Shown here piece by piece: positions 1 to 10,510 of a stretch of DNA of 64,000 nucleotides. The position numbers were made by a program, and so were the translations under genes. Origin of the DNA: Flavobacteriaceae bacterium PS02337 (GTDB taxonomy: Bacteria; Bacteroidota; Bacteroidia; Flavobacteriales; Flavobacteriaceae); NCBI GenBank assembly GCA_029959285.1, contig JASCOE010000003.1, forward strand, positions 434,001 through 498,000, in the 5' to 3' direction. A model generated the notes under the pieces. That model ran no database searches. It saw only the letters and a program-made list of their open reading frames with translations, and was not told the origin of the DNA. The number at the start of each line of letters is the position of its first letter. Within the stretch, counting starts at the first letter, position 1.

Positions 1-1994
1 TGCGCGTTTGGGCAGGTTTGGTTTTTCCGGGTTCTTCGGTTCCAAATGCAATGGTGCAATTAAGTCCAATGACCAAATACAGATCTGGAGCGGGTTATGA
101 ATATGAAGATACCGAAATTTTAGGTTTCACACATACCAACAAAGGACATTGGAATTTATGTCACATTCCGTTATTGCCAGTTTCAGAAGGCGCTTCATTT
201 CCTTATAAATCGTCATTCAGCCACAATCAAGAAAAGGCAAGTCCAGCGTATTACGAAGTATTTTTAAAAGATTATAATGTTCAAGTAAAACTGACTTCAA
301 CTTTGCGTTGCGGAATTCACGAATATACTTTCAAAAATAACAAAGGAAGAAAAGTACTTTTTGATTTAGGAAAAGCAAACAATCACGTAGACGATTGGCA
401 GATTAAACAAGAAGGTGCAAATGCCGTAAGCGGTTTTCAAAGAACTGGCGGTGAGAAAATATATTTTTATGCCACTTTCAGCAGTCCAATTGATAAATTA
501 TATACTAAAGATATCGCAAAAAGCGGCGGTTATACTTTGGTAAATATCAAAGACGGCGATACTAAACCTGTTACTGTAAAAATCGCTTTATCGTTTGTAA
601 GTGTCGAAAATGCAGCTGAAAATTTAAAAGTAGAAGCTGGAGATAAAACCTTCGCAAAAGTTTTTGAAGAAGGAAGTTCAGAATGGGAAAAACTTCTTTC
701 TAAAATTCAGGTAAAAGGCGGAACTGAACAGCAAAATGTAATGTTTTACAGCATGTTGTACAGATCATTTTTATGGCCAGCTTTACGAAGCGACGTAAAC
801 GGACAATTTACTGACGAGGCTGGAAAAGTTCGCAAAGAAAATTATCGTTATTACACACTTCCTTCATTATGGGATGATTACAGAAATAAATTGGTTTTAT
901 TGAGTATTTTTTCTCCAGAAGTTACAGCAGATGTAATCAGTTCTATTATTAATGAGGGAGAAATTAAAGGTTTTATTCCAACATTTTTTCACGGCGATCA
1001 CGCGGCATCTTTTATTGCAGGTTCTTATATGCGCGGAATTCGAAATTACGATGTTAAAAAAGCGTATGAATTATTATTAAATAACGCTTACAAAGAAGGC
1101 GGAACAAGACCTCACATAGCCGAATATATTGCAAAAGGATATGTTCCCGAACAAGATATCAAGGATCCTAAAGTAGAAACTGTAGCAAATGCAGCAGTTA
1201 CTAAAACTTTAGAATATGCTTATGACGATCATGCGCTTGCGCTGTTGGCGAAAGAATTAAACGACACCGAACATTATAATGATTTGACGAAACGTGCTAA
1301 AAATTACGCCAATGTTTTTGATAAAGAATCGACTTTTATGCGAGGAAGATTGGCAAACGGCAAATGGATTACGCCTTTCAATCCTGAATTTCCTTATTAT
1401 GAATACATGTACAGAGAAGCAAATGCGTGGCAACTTTCGTTTTTCGTTCCGCATGATATGCCAGGATTAGTAAAATTGTATGGAGGCGACAAGTCTTTTG
1501 AAGCCAAACTAGATGAGTTTTTCACAAAACCTTGGAATCCGAAATATATTGCTTGGAATATTTCTGGTTTTATTGGACAGTATTGTCATGGAAATCAGCC
1601 CGATCATGAAGCGCCGTTTTCGTATTATTTTATAAATAAACCTGAAAAATCGCAAAAAGTAATCGACGAAATTTTAGACACTATGTACGGCATCGGTCCA
1701 GAAAAACTGGCAATGAGCGGAATGGATGATGCGGGAGAAATGTCTTCGTGGTATGTTTTTGGAGCTTTAGGATTATATCCGTTATCGCCAGCAGATCCTG
1801 AATATATTGTGACAGTTCCTCTTTTTAAAGAAGTTTCGTGGACAACTCCGCAAGGAAAAAAAGTAACGATAAAAAATCCTAACGGGAAAAGGAATTTAGA
1901 AGCTATTAAAGTAAATGGTTCTAAAATCAATAGTTATTTTATTTCTCACGATTTATTTAAAAATGGTGGCGAAATTCAGCTTCAAACAAAATAA
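1..1994 (+). CDS. GH92 alpha-mannosidase, 5' end outside window
   Basis: Exo-acting, calcium-dependent alpha-mannosidase of family GH92, probably periplasmic or on the surface. The reading frame is open from base 3 to the window edge (RVWAGLVFPGSSVPNAMVQL), so the start and signal peptide lie outside; the first in-window TTG is not a real start. The N-terminal FPGSSVPNAMVQLSP stretch matches the family's opening motif. Near the C-terminus DDAGEMSSWYVFGALGLYP matches the conserved catalytic and calcium-binding region with its paired Asp. About 664 residues are visible of a usual 730-770. It is the first visible gene of a plus-strand operon; the next gene starts 61 bp downstream after a hairpin. 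The family is clear; linkage specificity (often alpha-1,2 or alpha-1,3) cannot be read. Confidence 0.93.
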   Translation, partial: RVWAGLVFPGSSVPNAMVQLSPMTKYRSGAGYEYEDTEILGFTHTNKGHWNLCHIPLLPVSEGASFPYKSSFSHNQEKASPAYYEVFLKDYNVQVKLTSTLRCGIHEYTFKNNKGRKVLFDLGKANNHVDDWQIKQEGANAVSGFQRTGGEKIYFYATFSSPIDKLYTKDIAKSGGYTLVNIKDGDTKPVTVKIALSFVSVENAAENLKVEAGDKTFAKVFEEGSSEWEKLLSKIQVKGGTEQQNVMFYSMLYRSFLWPALRSDVNGQFTDEAGKVRKENYRYYTLPSLWDDYRNKLVLLSIFSPEVTADVISSIINEGEIKGFIPTFFHGDHAASFIAGSYMRGIRNYDVKKAYELLLNNAYKEGGTRPHIAEYIAKGYVPEQDIKDPKVETVANAAVTKTLEYAYDDHALALLAKELNDTEHYNDLTKRAKNYANVFDKESTFMRGRLANGKWITPFNPEFPYYEYMYREANAWQLSFFVPHDMPGLVKLYGGDKSFEAKLDEFFTKPWNPKYIAWNISGFIGQYCHGNQPDHEAPFSYYFINKPEKSQKVIDEILDTMYGIGPEKLAMSGMDDAGEMSSWYVFGALGLYPLSPADPEYIVTVPLFKEVSWTTPQGKKVTIKNPNGKRNLEAIKVNGSKINSYFISHDLFKNGGEIQLQTK

Positions 1995-2006
1995 TTTAAT
2001 CTGTAA

Positions 2007-2036
2007 AATAACGTCCCATTTTTGTGGGGCGTTATT
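2007..2036 (+). terminator. Intercistronic hairpin after GH92
   Basis: Inverted repeat with arms AATAACGTCCCA and TGGGGCGTTATT around a 6-nt loop, 12 bp after the GH92 stop. There is no U-tract, so it is more likely an mRNA-stabilising or processing hairpin than a full terminator. Confidence 0.45.
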
Positions 2037-2055
2037 CATATAAAAACGATTTTAC

Positions 2056-4017
2056 ATGAAAAATATAAAAGTATTGGTTTTCCTGTTTTTGTTATTTGAA
2101 GGTTATACTGTTCATTCACAAAAAACAAATTTTGAAGTTAGTTCTCCCAATGGCGAATTAAAAGTTTCAATCCAGTTAGGAGATAAAATCTATTATGCTG
2201 TTTCGGCAGCAAATGAAACTTTAACAGAAAAAAATCATTTAGGATTAGTGCTGAAAAATGAAATTTTAGGTTCAAATCCGAAACTAATAAACAGCAAAAC
2301 GGGAAAAATAAATGAAGTGATAAAACCTGTAATTCCGGTTAAATTTTCAACCGTTTCTAATTCTTATAATTATTTGCTTTTAAATTTTAAAGGAAATTAT
2401 TCCGTTGAATTCAGAGCTTTTGATGAAGGAATTGCGTATCGATTTATAACCGCTAAAAAAGGAGAAATTGAAGTGTTGAATGAAGATTTCTCCATCAATT
2501 TTCCAACAGATTATTTCGTTCATTTACAGCAAACAGGAAATTTTAAAACCTCTAGCGAAGAAGAATATTCACATATAAATTCAAGCGATTGGAATTCTTC
2601 AGCCAAAATGTCTACACTTCCGATTTTAATAGATTCAAAAAAACAATATAAAATACTCATCAGCGAATCTGATTTGTCTGATTATCCAGGAATGTTTTTA
2701 AAAGGAACTGGAAAAGGCGCTGAGTCTACATTTCCTAAAACACCTTTAGATTTTGGACCCGATGGCGACAGAAGTTTAAAAGTTTTAAAAGAAGCAGATT
2801 ATATCGCAAAAACTTCTGGAACTCGAAATTTTCCGTGGCGTTATTTTGTTATTACTAAAAACGAAAAAGAGCTTATTCAGAATACAATGACATTAAAATT
2901 AGCTCCAAAAAGTGAAATAAAAGATACTTCATGGATCAAGCCGGGACAAGCAAGTTGGGAATGGTGGAATGGCGCAACTCCTTATGGTCCAGACGTCAAT
3001 TTTGTTTCAGGTTACAATTTAAACACCTATAAATATTACATCGATTTTGCTTCAAAATTCGGCATCAAATATATTATTATGGATGAAGGCTGGGCGAAAA
3101 GCACAACAGATCCGTATTCGCCAAATCCAAATGTAGATGTGCATGAACTCATTCGTTACGGAAAAGAAAAAAACGTTGGTATTGTTTTGTGGCTGACTTG
3201 GTTAACGGTCGATAAAAATATGGAGCTTTTTAAAACTTTTAAAGATTGGGGAATCGCAGGAGTAAAAATTGATTTCATGGATCGCAGCGATCAGGTTATG
3301 GTTAATTACTATGAAAAAGTGGTAAAAGAAGCGGCTAAAAATCAAATATTTGTAGACTTTCATGGAGCATTCAAACCTTCAGGATTAGAATATAAATACC
3401 CGAATTTACTTTCTTACGAAGGTGTAAGAGGAATGGAACAAATGGACGGCTGTAAACCTGATAATAGTGTGTATTTTCCTTTTATGCGAAATGCCGTTGG
3501 ACCAATGGATTACACGCCAGGCGCGATGATTAGCATGCAGCCAGAAGTCTATCGATCTGAACGTCCAAATTCTGCAAGTATCGGAACTAGAGCCTATCAA
3601 ATGGCATTATTTGTTGTTTTTGAAAGTGGATTGCAAATGCTTGCCGATAATCCAACGCTGTATTATCGTGAAAAAGATTGTACGGAATTCATTACTTCTG
3701 TTCCTACAACTTGGGATGAAACGATTGCTCTAGAAGCCAAAACTGGACAATACGCAATCGTTGCCAAAAGAAAAGGTACAAAATGGTTTATTGGCGGAAT
3801 TACAAACAATGCCGAAAAAGAACGAACATTCAAACTCAATCTTAATTTTTTAAAGAATGGAAAATCGTATAAAGTAACTTCATTTGAAGACGGAATCAAT
3901 GCGGGATATCAGGCAATGGATTACAGAAAAAAGAGTTTTGAGATAAAATCGGGTGAAAGCATCGAAATCAAAATGGTTAGAAATGGCGGTTGGACTGCAG
4001 TTTTAGAAGAAATTTAA
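2056..4017 (+). CDS. GH97 alpha-glucosidase/alpha-galactosidase family protein
   Basis: Family GH97 glycoside hydrolase (the SusB family), 653 aa, the usual length. A signal peptide covers residues 1-22, giving a periplasmic or surface enzyme. The N-terminal beta-sandwich starts near residue 25 (NGELKVSI) and the TIM barrel carries WEWWNG, MDEGWA and GVKIDFMD (Asp406 and Asp409). Further on, YEGVRGMEQ contains Glu455 and Glu461. In this family inverting members use Glu as base and retaining members use an Asp nucleophile. The Asp-rich KIDFMD segment suggests a retaining type with possible alpha-galactosidase activity, but that is inference. It lies 34 bp before the GH78 gene, in the same operon. 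Confidence 0.92.
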   Translation: MKNIKVLVFLFLLFEGYTVHSQKTNFEVSSPNGELKVSIQLGDKIYYAVSAANETLTEKNHLGLVLKNEILGSNPKLINSKTGKINEVIKPVIPVKFSTVSNSYNYLLLNFKGNYSVEFRAFDEGIAYRFITAKKGEIEVLNEDFSINFPTDYFVHLQQTGNFKTSSEEEYSHINSSDWNSSAKMSTLPILIDSKKQYKILISESDLSDYPGMFLKGTGKGAESTFPKTPLDFGPDGDRSLKVLKEADYIAKTSGTRNFPWRYFVITKNEKELIQNTMTLKLAPKSEIKDTSWIKPGQASWEWWNGATPYGPDVNFVSGYNLNTYKYYIDFASKFGIKYIIMDEGWAKSTTDPYSPNPNVDVHELIRYGKEKNVGIVLWLTWLTVDKNMELFKTFKDWGIAGVKIDFMDRSDQVMVNYYEKVVKEAAKNQIFVDFHGAFKPSGLEYKYPNLLSYEGVRGMEQMDGCKPDNSVYFPFMRNAVGPMDYTPGAMISMQPEVYRSERPNSASIGTRAYQMALFVVFESGLQMLADNPTLYYREKDCTEFITSVPTTWDETIALEAKTGQYAIVAKRKGTKWFIGGITNNAEKERTFKLNLNFLKNGKSYKVTSFEDGINAGYQAMDYRKKSFEIKSGESIEIKMVRNGGWTAVLEEI

Positions 4018-4050
4018 AACTAAAGACAATGCTAAAAAAAAGAAAATCTA

Positions 4051-6753
4051 ATGATTATAGAGAATCAAAATAAGTCAAAAATAAAACAGCTGTTTTTTCT
4101 TTTTCTGTTAATGAGTTTCAGTAGTTATGCGCAAATTCCAGTAAATCTTAAATGCGAACATTTGGTAAATCCATTAGGAATTGATGTTCAAGAACCAAGA
4201 CTTTCTTGGCAATTAGATGGGAATAAAAAGAATATTTATCAAACTGCATATCAAATAGAAATTGCTACAGATTCAATTGCTTTAAGTAAAGAAAAAGCAA
4301 CGGTTTGGAATACCGGAAAAGTGATTTCATCAGACATTTTAGTTTCGTATAAAGGAGAATCTCTTCAATCTTTTAGCACGTATTTCTGGAGAGTAAAAGT
4401 TTGGGATCAAAATCAAAAAATGGCAATTTCAAAAATTCAGCGTTTTGAAACTGCTATGCTGAATTCTGCCGATTGGAAAGGAAGTTGGGTTTCAGATTCT
4501 CATGATATGAATTATAAACCAGCGCCTTATTTTAGAAAAGAAATTTCCACAGCCAAAACTATAAAATCGGCTCGTGTTTATGTTGCAGCAGCAGGATTGT
4601 ATGAGTTTTATGTGAATGGACAAAAAGTTGGAAATAGATTACTTGATCCGATGATTACAAAATTTGACAGCCGAAACTTATATGCGACTTTAGACATAAC
4701 ATCGCAATTGCAAAAAGGAAAAAACGCTTTCGGAATTTTATTGGGAAATGGCTGGTATAACCATCAATCGACCGCCGTTTGGAAATTTGATAAAGCGATT
4801 TGGAGAAATCGTCCGCGTTGTTTGGTAAACATTAGAATTACTTATTCTGATAATACTACCGAAACGATATCGACAGATGAAACTTGGAAAACAACAAATA
4901 GCCCCGTAATTTTTAACAGCATTTACACAGGCGAACATTATGATGCGCGAAAAGAAATCGGCGATTGGAATAAACCTAATTTTGAGGACAGCAATTGGAA
5001 AAAGTCTACAATTGTAAAAGCGCCATCAGCCAATTTGGTTTCCCAGCAATTGCATCCTATTCGAGTTACAGAACAATTAAAACCAACTAAAATTAATCAT
5101 GTAAATGATACTTTGACGGTATTTTTATTTCCTAGAAATATAGCGGGAACGGTTCGTTTTTCAATAAAAAATGCAGCTGCGGGAACAGTTTTCAGAATAA
5201 AACATGCAGAACGTTTGTATGAAAACGGAATGGTTGATCTTTCAAATATTGATTTGCATTATCGTCCGACTGATAATTCAGATCCTTTTCAAACGGATAT
5301 TTTTATCGCAAAAGGAAATGTTGAAGAAATCTTTTCTCCAAAATTTAATTACAAAGGTTTTCAATTTGTAGAAGTAACTTCAAGTAAGCCTTTTAAATTA
5401 AATAAAGATTCTCTTTTGGCTCTCGAAATGCATAGCGACGTTCCTTCAGTCGGAAAAATTAAAACCTCAAATGAAATATTAAATAAGATTTGGGAAGCCA
5501 CAAACAGCAGTTATCTGGCGAATTTATTTGGTTATCCAACCGATTGTCCACAACGTGAAAAAAACGGATGGACGGGAGATGCACAAATCAATGTCGAAAC
5601 TGGATTATACAATTTTGAAGGCATTACGATTTACGAAAAATGGCTTGCAGATCATCAAGACGAGCAGCAGCCAGACGGCGGAATTTCTAATATTGTTCCA
5701 AATCCGGGAGCTTTTGGATATGAATTTGCAACTGGACCAGATTGGACGAGTTCGATTGCTATAATTCCGTGGAAAATATATGAGTTTTATGGAGATAGCA
5801 GTTTGCTCAATAAAATGTATCCGAACATAAAAAAATATGTGGATTTGATTGATCAGAAATATCCAACAGGTGTTACAGATTGGGGATTAGGCGATTGGGT
5901 TCCCGTAAAAACTCAAAGTTCAAAACCACTTACTTCGACAATGTATTATTATGCAGATGCGTTGATTTTAGCCAAAACAGCCAAATTATTAGGCAAAAAA
6001 AGCGATGCAGAACACTATTTTAAGTTAGCAGCAAAAATTAAAACGGCGTTCAACCAACAGTTTTTCAATCCGTCAACAAACTTGTATGCGAGCGGAACAC
6101 AAACCGAATTATCTGGCTCATTGTATTGGGGATTAGTTCCTGATGAATTCAAACAAAAAGTAGCCGATAATTTATATAAAAAAGTGCAAGAAACTAATTT
6201 TCATTTAGATATTGGTTTACTTGGTACAAAGGCTTTGCTCAATGCATTAAGCGAAAGCGGCTATGCCGATGCTGCGTATAAAATTGCTTCTCAAGAAGAT
6301 TTTCCGTCTTGGGGTTATTGGATCAAAAACGGAGCGACAACTTTGTATGAAAACTGGCCGTTACACGTAGAGAAAAACGATGCTTCATTAAATCATATTA
6401 TGTTTGGAGAAATTGGTGCATGGATGTATAAAGGCTTAGGCGGAATTTTTCCAGATGAAAATGCACCGGGTTTTAAGCACATTATTTTAAAGCCAAATTT
6501 TGTAAACGGACTTGATTTTTTTGAATCAGAACATGAGTCTCGCTACGGCAAAATTGTCTCGAATTGGAAACGAAAAAACAAAGAAATATTGTATAAAGTA
6601 ATTGTGCCGCCAAACTCAAATGCGAGTTTCTATTTAGAAAAAAACAGCACTTTTTCCTGTAGTTCAAAAGACATTCGAATTAGTAATGAAGGATTATATA
6701 AACTGATTCAATTGAAAGCAGGGGAATATTCTTTTACAATTAAAACTAAATAA
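4051..6753 (+). CDS. GH78 alpha-L-rhamnosidase
   Basis: Secreted alpha-L-rhamnosidase of family GH78, 900 aa. An N-terminal hydrophobic segment ending SSYAQ (about residues 10-28) is a signal peptide. It is followed by the Bac_rhamnosid N-terminal beta domains (opening VNLKCEHLVNPLGID) and an alpha/alpha barrel with the family hallmark DCPQREKNGWTGDAQ (residues 498-512), where catalytic acidic residues cluster. A C-terminal beta-sandwich follows FGEIGAWMYKGLGGI. The MFS gene starts 7 bp after its stop, so the two are probably co-transcribed. It would release terminal L-rhamnose from oligosaccharides handled by this operon. Confidence 0.93.
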   Translation: MIIENQNKSKIKQLFFLFLLMSFSSYAQIPVNLKCEHLVNPLGIDVQEPRLSWQLDGNKKNIYQTAYQIEIATDSIALSKEKATVWNTGKVISSDILVSYKGESLQSFSTYFWRVKVWDQNQKMAISKIQRFETAMLNSADWKGSWVSDSHDMNYKPAPYFRKEISTAKTIKSARVYVAAAGLYEFYVNGQKVGNRLLDPMITKFDSRNLYATLDITSQLQKGKNAFGILLGNGWYNHQSTAVWKFDKAIWRNRPRCLVNIRITYSDNTTETISTDETWKTTNSPVIFNSIYTGEHYDARKEIGDWNKPNFEDSNWKKSTIVKAPSANLVSQQLHPIRVTEQLKPTKINHVNDTLTVFLFPRNIAGTVRFSIKNAAAGTVFRIKHAERLYENGMVDLSNIDLHYRPTDNSDPFQTDIFIAKGNVEEIFSPKFNYKGFQFVEVTSSKPFKLNKDSLLALEMHSDVPSVGKIKTSNEILNKIWEATNSSYLANLFGYPTDCPQREKNGWTGDAQINVETGLYNFEGITIYEKWLADHQDEQQPDGGISNIVPNPGAFGYEFATGPDWTSSIAIIPWKIYEFYGDSSLLNKMYPNIKKYVDLIDQKYPTGVTDWGLGDWVPVKTQSSKPLTSTMYYYADALILAKTAKLLGKKSDAEHYFKLAAKIKTAFNQQFFNPSTNLYASGTQTELSGSLYWGLVPDEFKQKVADNLYKKVQETNFHLDIGLLGTKALLNALSESGYADAAYKIASQEDFPSWGYWIKNGATTLYENWPLHVEKNDASLNHIMFGEIGAWMYKGLGGIFPDENAPGFKHIILKPNFVNGLDFFESEHESRYGKIVSNWKRKNKEILYKVIVPPNSNASFYLEKNSTFSCSSKDIRISNEGLYKLIQLKAGEYSFTIKTK

Positions 6754-6760
6754 TCATATT

Positions 6761-8086
6761 ATGAATAAAATATTTTTGTGGGCAATTACGGCCGCTTTGG
6801 CTGGATTTTTATTTGGTTTTGATACCGTCGTTATTTCTGGAGCCGATACAAAACTTCAGGAATTATGGCATACTTCAGATGCATTTCATGGAGCAGTAGT
6901 AATGGCAATGGCACTATGGGGAACTGTTGCAGGAGCTATTTTTGGAGGTATTCCAACGAATAAGTTAGGAAGAAAGAAAACCCTGATTGGAATCGGTATT
7001 TTGTTTCTATTATCTGCCGTAGGTTCTGCATTGGCTAATGATCCGTGGACTTTTGCCTTTTTCCGTTTTCTTGGCGGATTAGGAATTGGCGCTTCAACTA
7101 TCGCTGCGCCTGCATATGTTTCTGAAATTTCTCCTGCAAAAGATCGTGGAAGATTGGTTTCTTTATACCAGTTTAATATTGTTTTAGGTATTTTAATGGC
7201 ATTTCTTTCCAATTATTTATTGAGAGATGCGGGCGAAAATGCTTGGCGATAGATGATTGGTATAATGGCTTTTCCAGCATTTTTTTACACGATTATCGTT
7301 TTTACAATTCCAGAAAGTCCGAGATGGTTGCTTTCTCGTGGAAGAATTTCAGAAGCAGAATCGGTTTTAAAGAAAATAGATTCTGATGCAAAAATGGAAG
7401 ATTTAATTCACGAAATGCATTTTTCGGAAAGTGAAAAAGTAGAAGAAAAAAAAGAAACAATCTTTTTAAAGAAATATAGATTTCCTTTAATGCTAGCTTT
7501 TTTAATCGCTTTATTCAATCAGTTTTCTGGAATAAATGCCTTTTTATATTATGCTCCAAGAATTTTTGCTGAAGCAGGATTAGAAGAAAGTGCAGCCTTA
7601 ATGAGCAGCGTAGGAATTGGAATAACCAATTTAGTATTTACCCTTATTGGTGTTTTTTTAATTGATGTATTAGGCAGAAAAGTATTGATGTATATTGGAT
7701 CAATTGGTTATATCATTTCGTTAGGATTAGTTTCGATTGCTTTTTTCTTAAAATGGCAAGGCATACAAGTTCCACTTTTCTTATTTCTGTTTATTGCTTC
7801 ACATGCGATTGGGCAAGGCGCCGTAATTTGGGTTTTCATTTCAGAAATTTTCCCGAATCATTTAAGAGCTAGTGGTCAAGCATTTGGTTCGTCTACACAT
7901 TGGGTTTTGGCAGCGATTATTCCATCCATGATTCCGTTTTTATTTTCCACAATCGGAGCTGGAGTTGTATTTTTAATATTCACCATAATGATGGTTTTTC
8001 AATTACTTTTTGTGATTTTTATGATGCCAGAAACAAAAGGGAAATCATTGGAAGAACTTCAGAGTACGATATTCAAACAAGAATAG
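6761..8086 (+). pseudogene. MFS sugar porter broken by an in-frame TAG
   Basis: Sugar:proton symporter of the MFS sugar-porter family, normally an inner-membrane protein of about 440 aa. The first half carries the helix-1 motif AGFLFGFDTVVISGA, NKLGRKKT between TM2 and TM3, and FRFLGGLGIGAS. The second half carries PESPRWLLSRGR, the QFSGINAFLYYAPRIF motif of TM7, LGRKVLM and the C-terminal PETKGKSLEEL. A TAG at 7250-7252 interrupts the frame after NAWR, where family members usually read W-R-W, so the change is most simply TGG to TAG. The frame continues at once with an ATG (7253), so a truncated second half could be made. TAG also ends this gene and several others here, so it is a true stop. 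A sequencing error is the main alternative. Confidence 0.88.
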
Positions 8087-8128
8087 AAACATTAAAAATA
8101 AAAGAAAGAATTACAAATATTTGAGATT

Positions 8129-9271
8129 ATGAATAAAAGAAAAGGAAGTTTATTGCTTTTTGCAGCAATGGTAGTATTGTCAAGTTTTGCTCTTGTAAAG
8201 ACAAATGAAAACTTAAAAAGCGATTTCTACAAAACCGAAATGGAAAAATTAAACGTAGCGATTGAAAGTAATTTTCATGATAGCGCTTCGGGTTATTATT
8301 TCGTGGATTTAGATCCAGCTAAAAGAGAAACAAAATTTGGTCACAGAAGAGAATACAGCTGGTTATGGGCACTTTGTGCGATGTTTGAAGCTTCTAACGA
8401 AATGGAGAAAGTAGATAAAAAAGCAAAATTAGTTGATGGCATTTTCAATAGCATGCAGCCTTATTATGATCCAGCGCCACCTAAACCGGGTTATGGTGAA
8501 TATATTGTAAAGTTGAGCAAAGGTCAGCGATATTATGATGACAATCAGTGGATTGGAATTACAGCTTTGGATATTTATGAAAGAACAGGTAAAAAATCTT
8601 ATTTTGATTTAGGAAAGTCAATGTATGATTTTATGATGACAGCATCAGACAATGCACTTGGAGGCGGATTATACTGGAGAGAAAATGATTTTGAAACGAA
8701 AAATACCTGTTCAAATGGTCCTAGTATTATTGTGGCTCTTAAAATGTACAAAGCCACAAAAGATAAAAAATACCTTGAAAATGCAATAAAGATTTACGAT
8801 TGGACAACTCAAAAACTGCAAACTCCTACAGGCTTATTTTACGATAATATTAAAGTAAAAGATGGAAGTATTGGTGAAGCTATATTCTCTTATAATACAG
8901 GAACTATGCTGCAGTCGAGCGTCTATTTATACGAATTGACGGGAGAAAAAAAGTATCTTGAAAAAGCAAATAAAATGGCTGACAGTTCTTTAGAATATTT
9001 TTATCAAGGCGGAAAATTTAGAGATGGTTATTGGTTTAATGCTGTTTTGTTAAGAGGATATATGCATCTTTTAAAACATAATAAAGATTTAAAATACATT
9101 GCTGGATTTAAAAAATGTCTGGATAATGCAATTAAGGAAAATAAAAACCAAAAAGGATTATTTGAAGCAGATAACGGTGTGTACAATTTAGTAGAACATG
9201 GTGGAATGCTTGAAATTTTGGCTCGATTTGCTTATCTTGAAGAGCATTATGATTTATCAAAATTGAAATAA
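8129..9271 (+). CDS. GH76 endo-alpha-1,6-mannanase family protein
   Basis: Glycoside hydrolase family 76, 380 aa, an (alpha/alpha)6 barrel acting on alpha-1,6-mannan backbones. The first 25 residues form a signal peptide or membrane anchor. The catalytic paired aspartates are visible in YYDDNQW (Asp137, Asp138). Other family features are REYSWLWALCAMFEA, GGGLYWREN and the repeated YxxTGxKxYLExA helices. It follows the MFS gene by 42 bp and precedes the epimerase by 30 bp. With GH92 upstream it points to mannan or high-mannose glycans as one substrate of the operon. GH76 also includes transglycosylases of fungal walls, but bacterial members are mostly hydrolases. Confidence 0.88.
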   Translation: MNKRKGSLLLFAAMVVLSSFALVKTNENLKSDFYKTEMEKLNVAIESNFHDSASGYYFVDLDPAKRETKFGHRREYSWLWALCAMFEASNEMEKVDKKAKLVDGIFNSMQPYYDPAPPKPGYGEYIVKLSKGQRYYDDNQWIGITALDIYERTGKKSYFDLGKSMYDFMMTASDNALGGGLYWRENDFETKNTCSNGPSIIVALKMYKATKDKKYLENAIKIYDWTTQKLQTPTGLFYDNIKVKDGSIGEAIFSYNTGTMLQSSVYLYELTGEKKYLEKANKMADSSLEYFYQGGKFRDGYWFNAVLLRGYMHLLKHNKDLKYIAGFKKCLDNAIKENKNQKGLFEADNGVYNLVEHGGMLEILARFAYLEEHYDLSKLK

Positions 9272-9301
9272 TCTTAGAATTCGAAAACAAAGTATAAAAT
9301 C

Positions 9302-10435
9302 ATGAATAAATTTCAATTAAGTATATGCTTGTCATTTTTGGTGCTATTGGGCGTTACTGAAAATATATTTGCTCAAAATGCAAATTCGGTTAAAAAACCT
9401 TCGATTAATAAAGAGCTAATAGGGCAGGTTAACGGAGAAGATGTTTTTCAGTATACGTTACAAAATAAAACGGGAATGCAAGTCCAGTTAATTACTTATG
9501 GAGCGGCAATTACCAATATTATAACACAAGATAAAAATGGCAAAATGAATAGTGTCGTTCTTGGTTTTGATTCTCTTGCTCAATATGCAAGTAACGAAAA
9601 CTCGTTGATGGGTTCTACCGTTGGGCGCGTTGCCAATCGTATTTCAAACAAGAAATTTACACTTGAGGGAAAAGAATATACGCTTTCTTCAGATATTCAT
9701 GGCGGTGTAAATGGTTTTGATAAACGTGTTTGGAAAGCCAAAGAATTAATAAAAAAGAATGAACTATCAGTCGAAATGACGTATTTAAGCAAAGATGGAG
9801 ACGAAGGTTTTCCTGGTAATTTGTCTGTTTCTGTAACGTTTACGCTCAAAAATAATAATGATTTGGTTATTGATTATAAGGCTACTACAGATAAGGCAAC
9901 TCCATTAGTTCTGACTAATCATACATATTTTAATCTTTCAGGCGGAAAAGATACAAAGGCATTAAATACCGAATTAACGGTTTTCGCCGATCAATTTTTG
10001 GAGTTTAGAGATGGCAGTTTGCCAACGGGTAAAATCCTGAATGTAAAAGAAACTTCTTTTGATTTTACTTCGCCTAAAACGATTGGAAAAGATATGGAGA
10101 AAGTACAGCAATATACAAATGGATACGATGTCACTTTTGTGCTGCGAAACCAAACAGGTAAATTAGCCTTAGCCGCAAAAGCTTACGAACCTTTAAGCGG
10201 ACGTGAATTAGAGGTTTATACCACGGAACCGGGCGTTGTATTTTATTCTGGAAACTGGCTGAGCGAAAAAGTTAAAGGGCGCAACAATGTGCCTTACACA
10301 AAAAATGGTGCATTTTGTCTAGAAACAATGCATTATCCAAACTCTATTAATACGCCTGCTTTTCCGAATACAGTTTTGCGTCCTACTGAAATTTTTACTT
10401 CTCAAACGATTTACAGATTTCTTGTCAGAAAATAA
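9302..10435 (+). CDS. galM: Secreted aldose 1-epimerase (mutarotase)
   Basis: Interconverts alpha and beta anomers of aldoses such as galactose or glucose. It has a signal peptide (residues 1-25, ending IFAQ), so it acts in the periplasm rather than the cytoplasm, as many Bacteroidota PUL mutarotases do. Visible family motifs are QLITYGAAI, GRVANRIS, GGVNGFDKRVW, TNHTYFNLSGG with the catalytic His207, and FCLETMHYP with the catalytic Glu341. Length 377 aa is normal for the secreted form. It may prepare sugars released by the preceding hydrolases for the anomer-specific MFS porter, which is broken in this sequence. Confidence 0.93.
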   Translation: MNKFQLSICLSFLVLLGVTENIFAQNANSVKKPSINKELIGQVNGEDVFQYTLQNKTGMQVQLITYGAAITNIITQDKNGKMNSVVLGFDSLAQYASNENSLMGSTVGRVANRISNKKFTLEGKEYTLSSDIHGGVNGFDKRVWKAKELIKKNELSVEMTYLSKDGDEGFPGNLSVSVTFTLKNNNDLVIDYKATTDKATPLVLTNHTYFNLSGGKDTKALNTELTVFADQFLEFRDGSLPTGKILNVKETSFDFTSPKTIGKDMEKVQQYTNGYDVTFVLRNQTGKLALAAKAYEPLSGRELEVYTTEPGVVFYSGNWLSEKVKGRNNVPYTKNGAFCLETMHYPNSINTPAFPNTVLRPTEIFTSQTIYRFLVRK

Positions 10436-10510
10436 GGAATACGCTGTATATTTATGTGAATTTTTAAGCTTACCATTTTCAGTTTATATATAAAATCAAA
10501 ATTCAAACAA

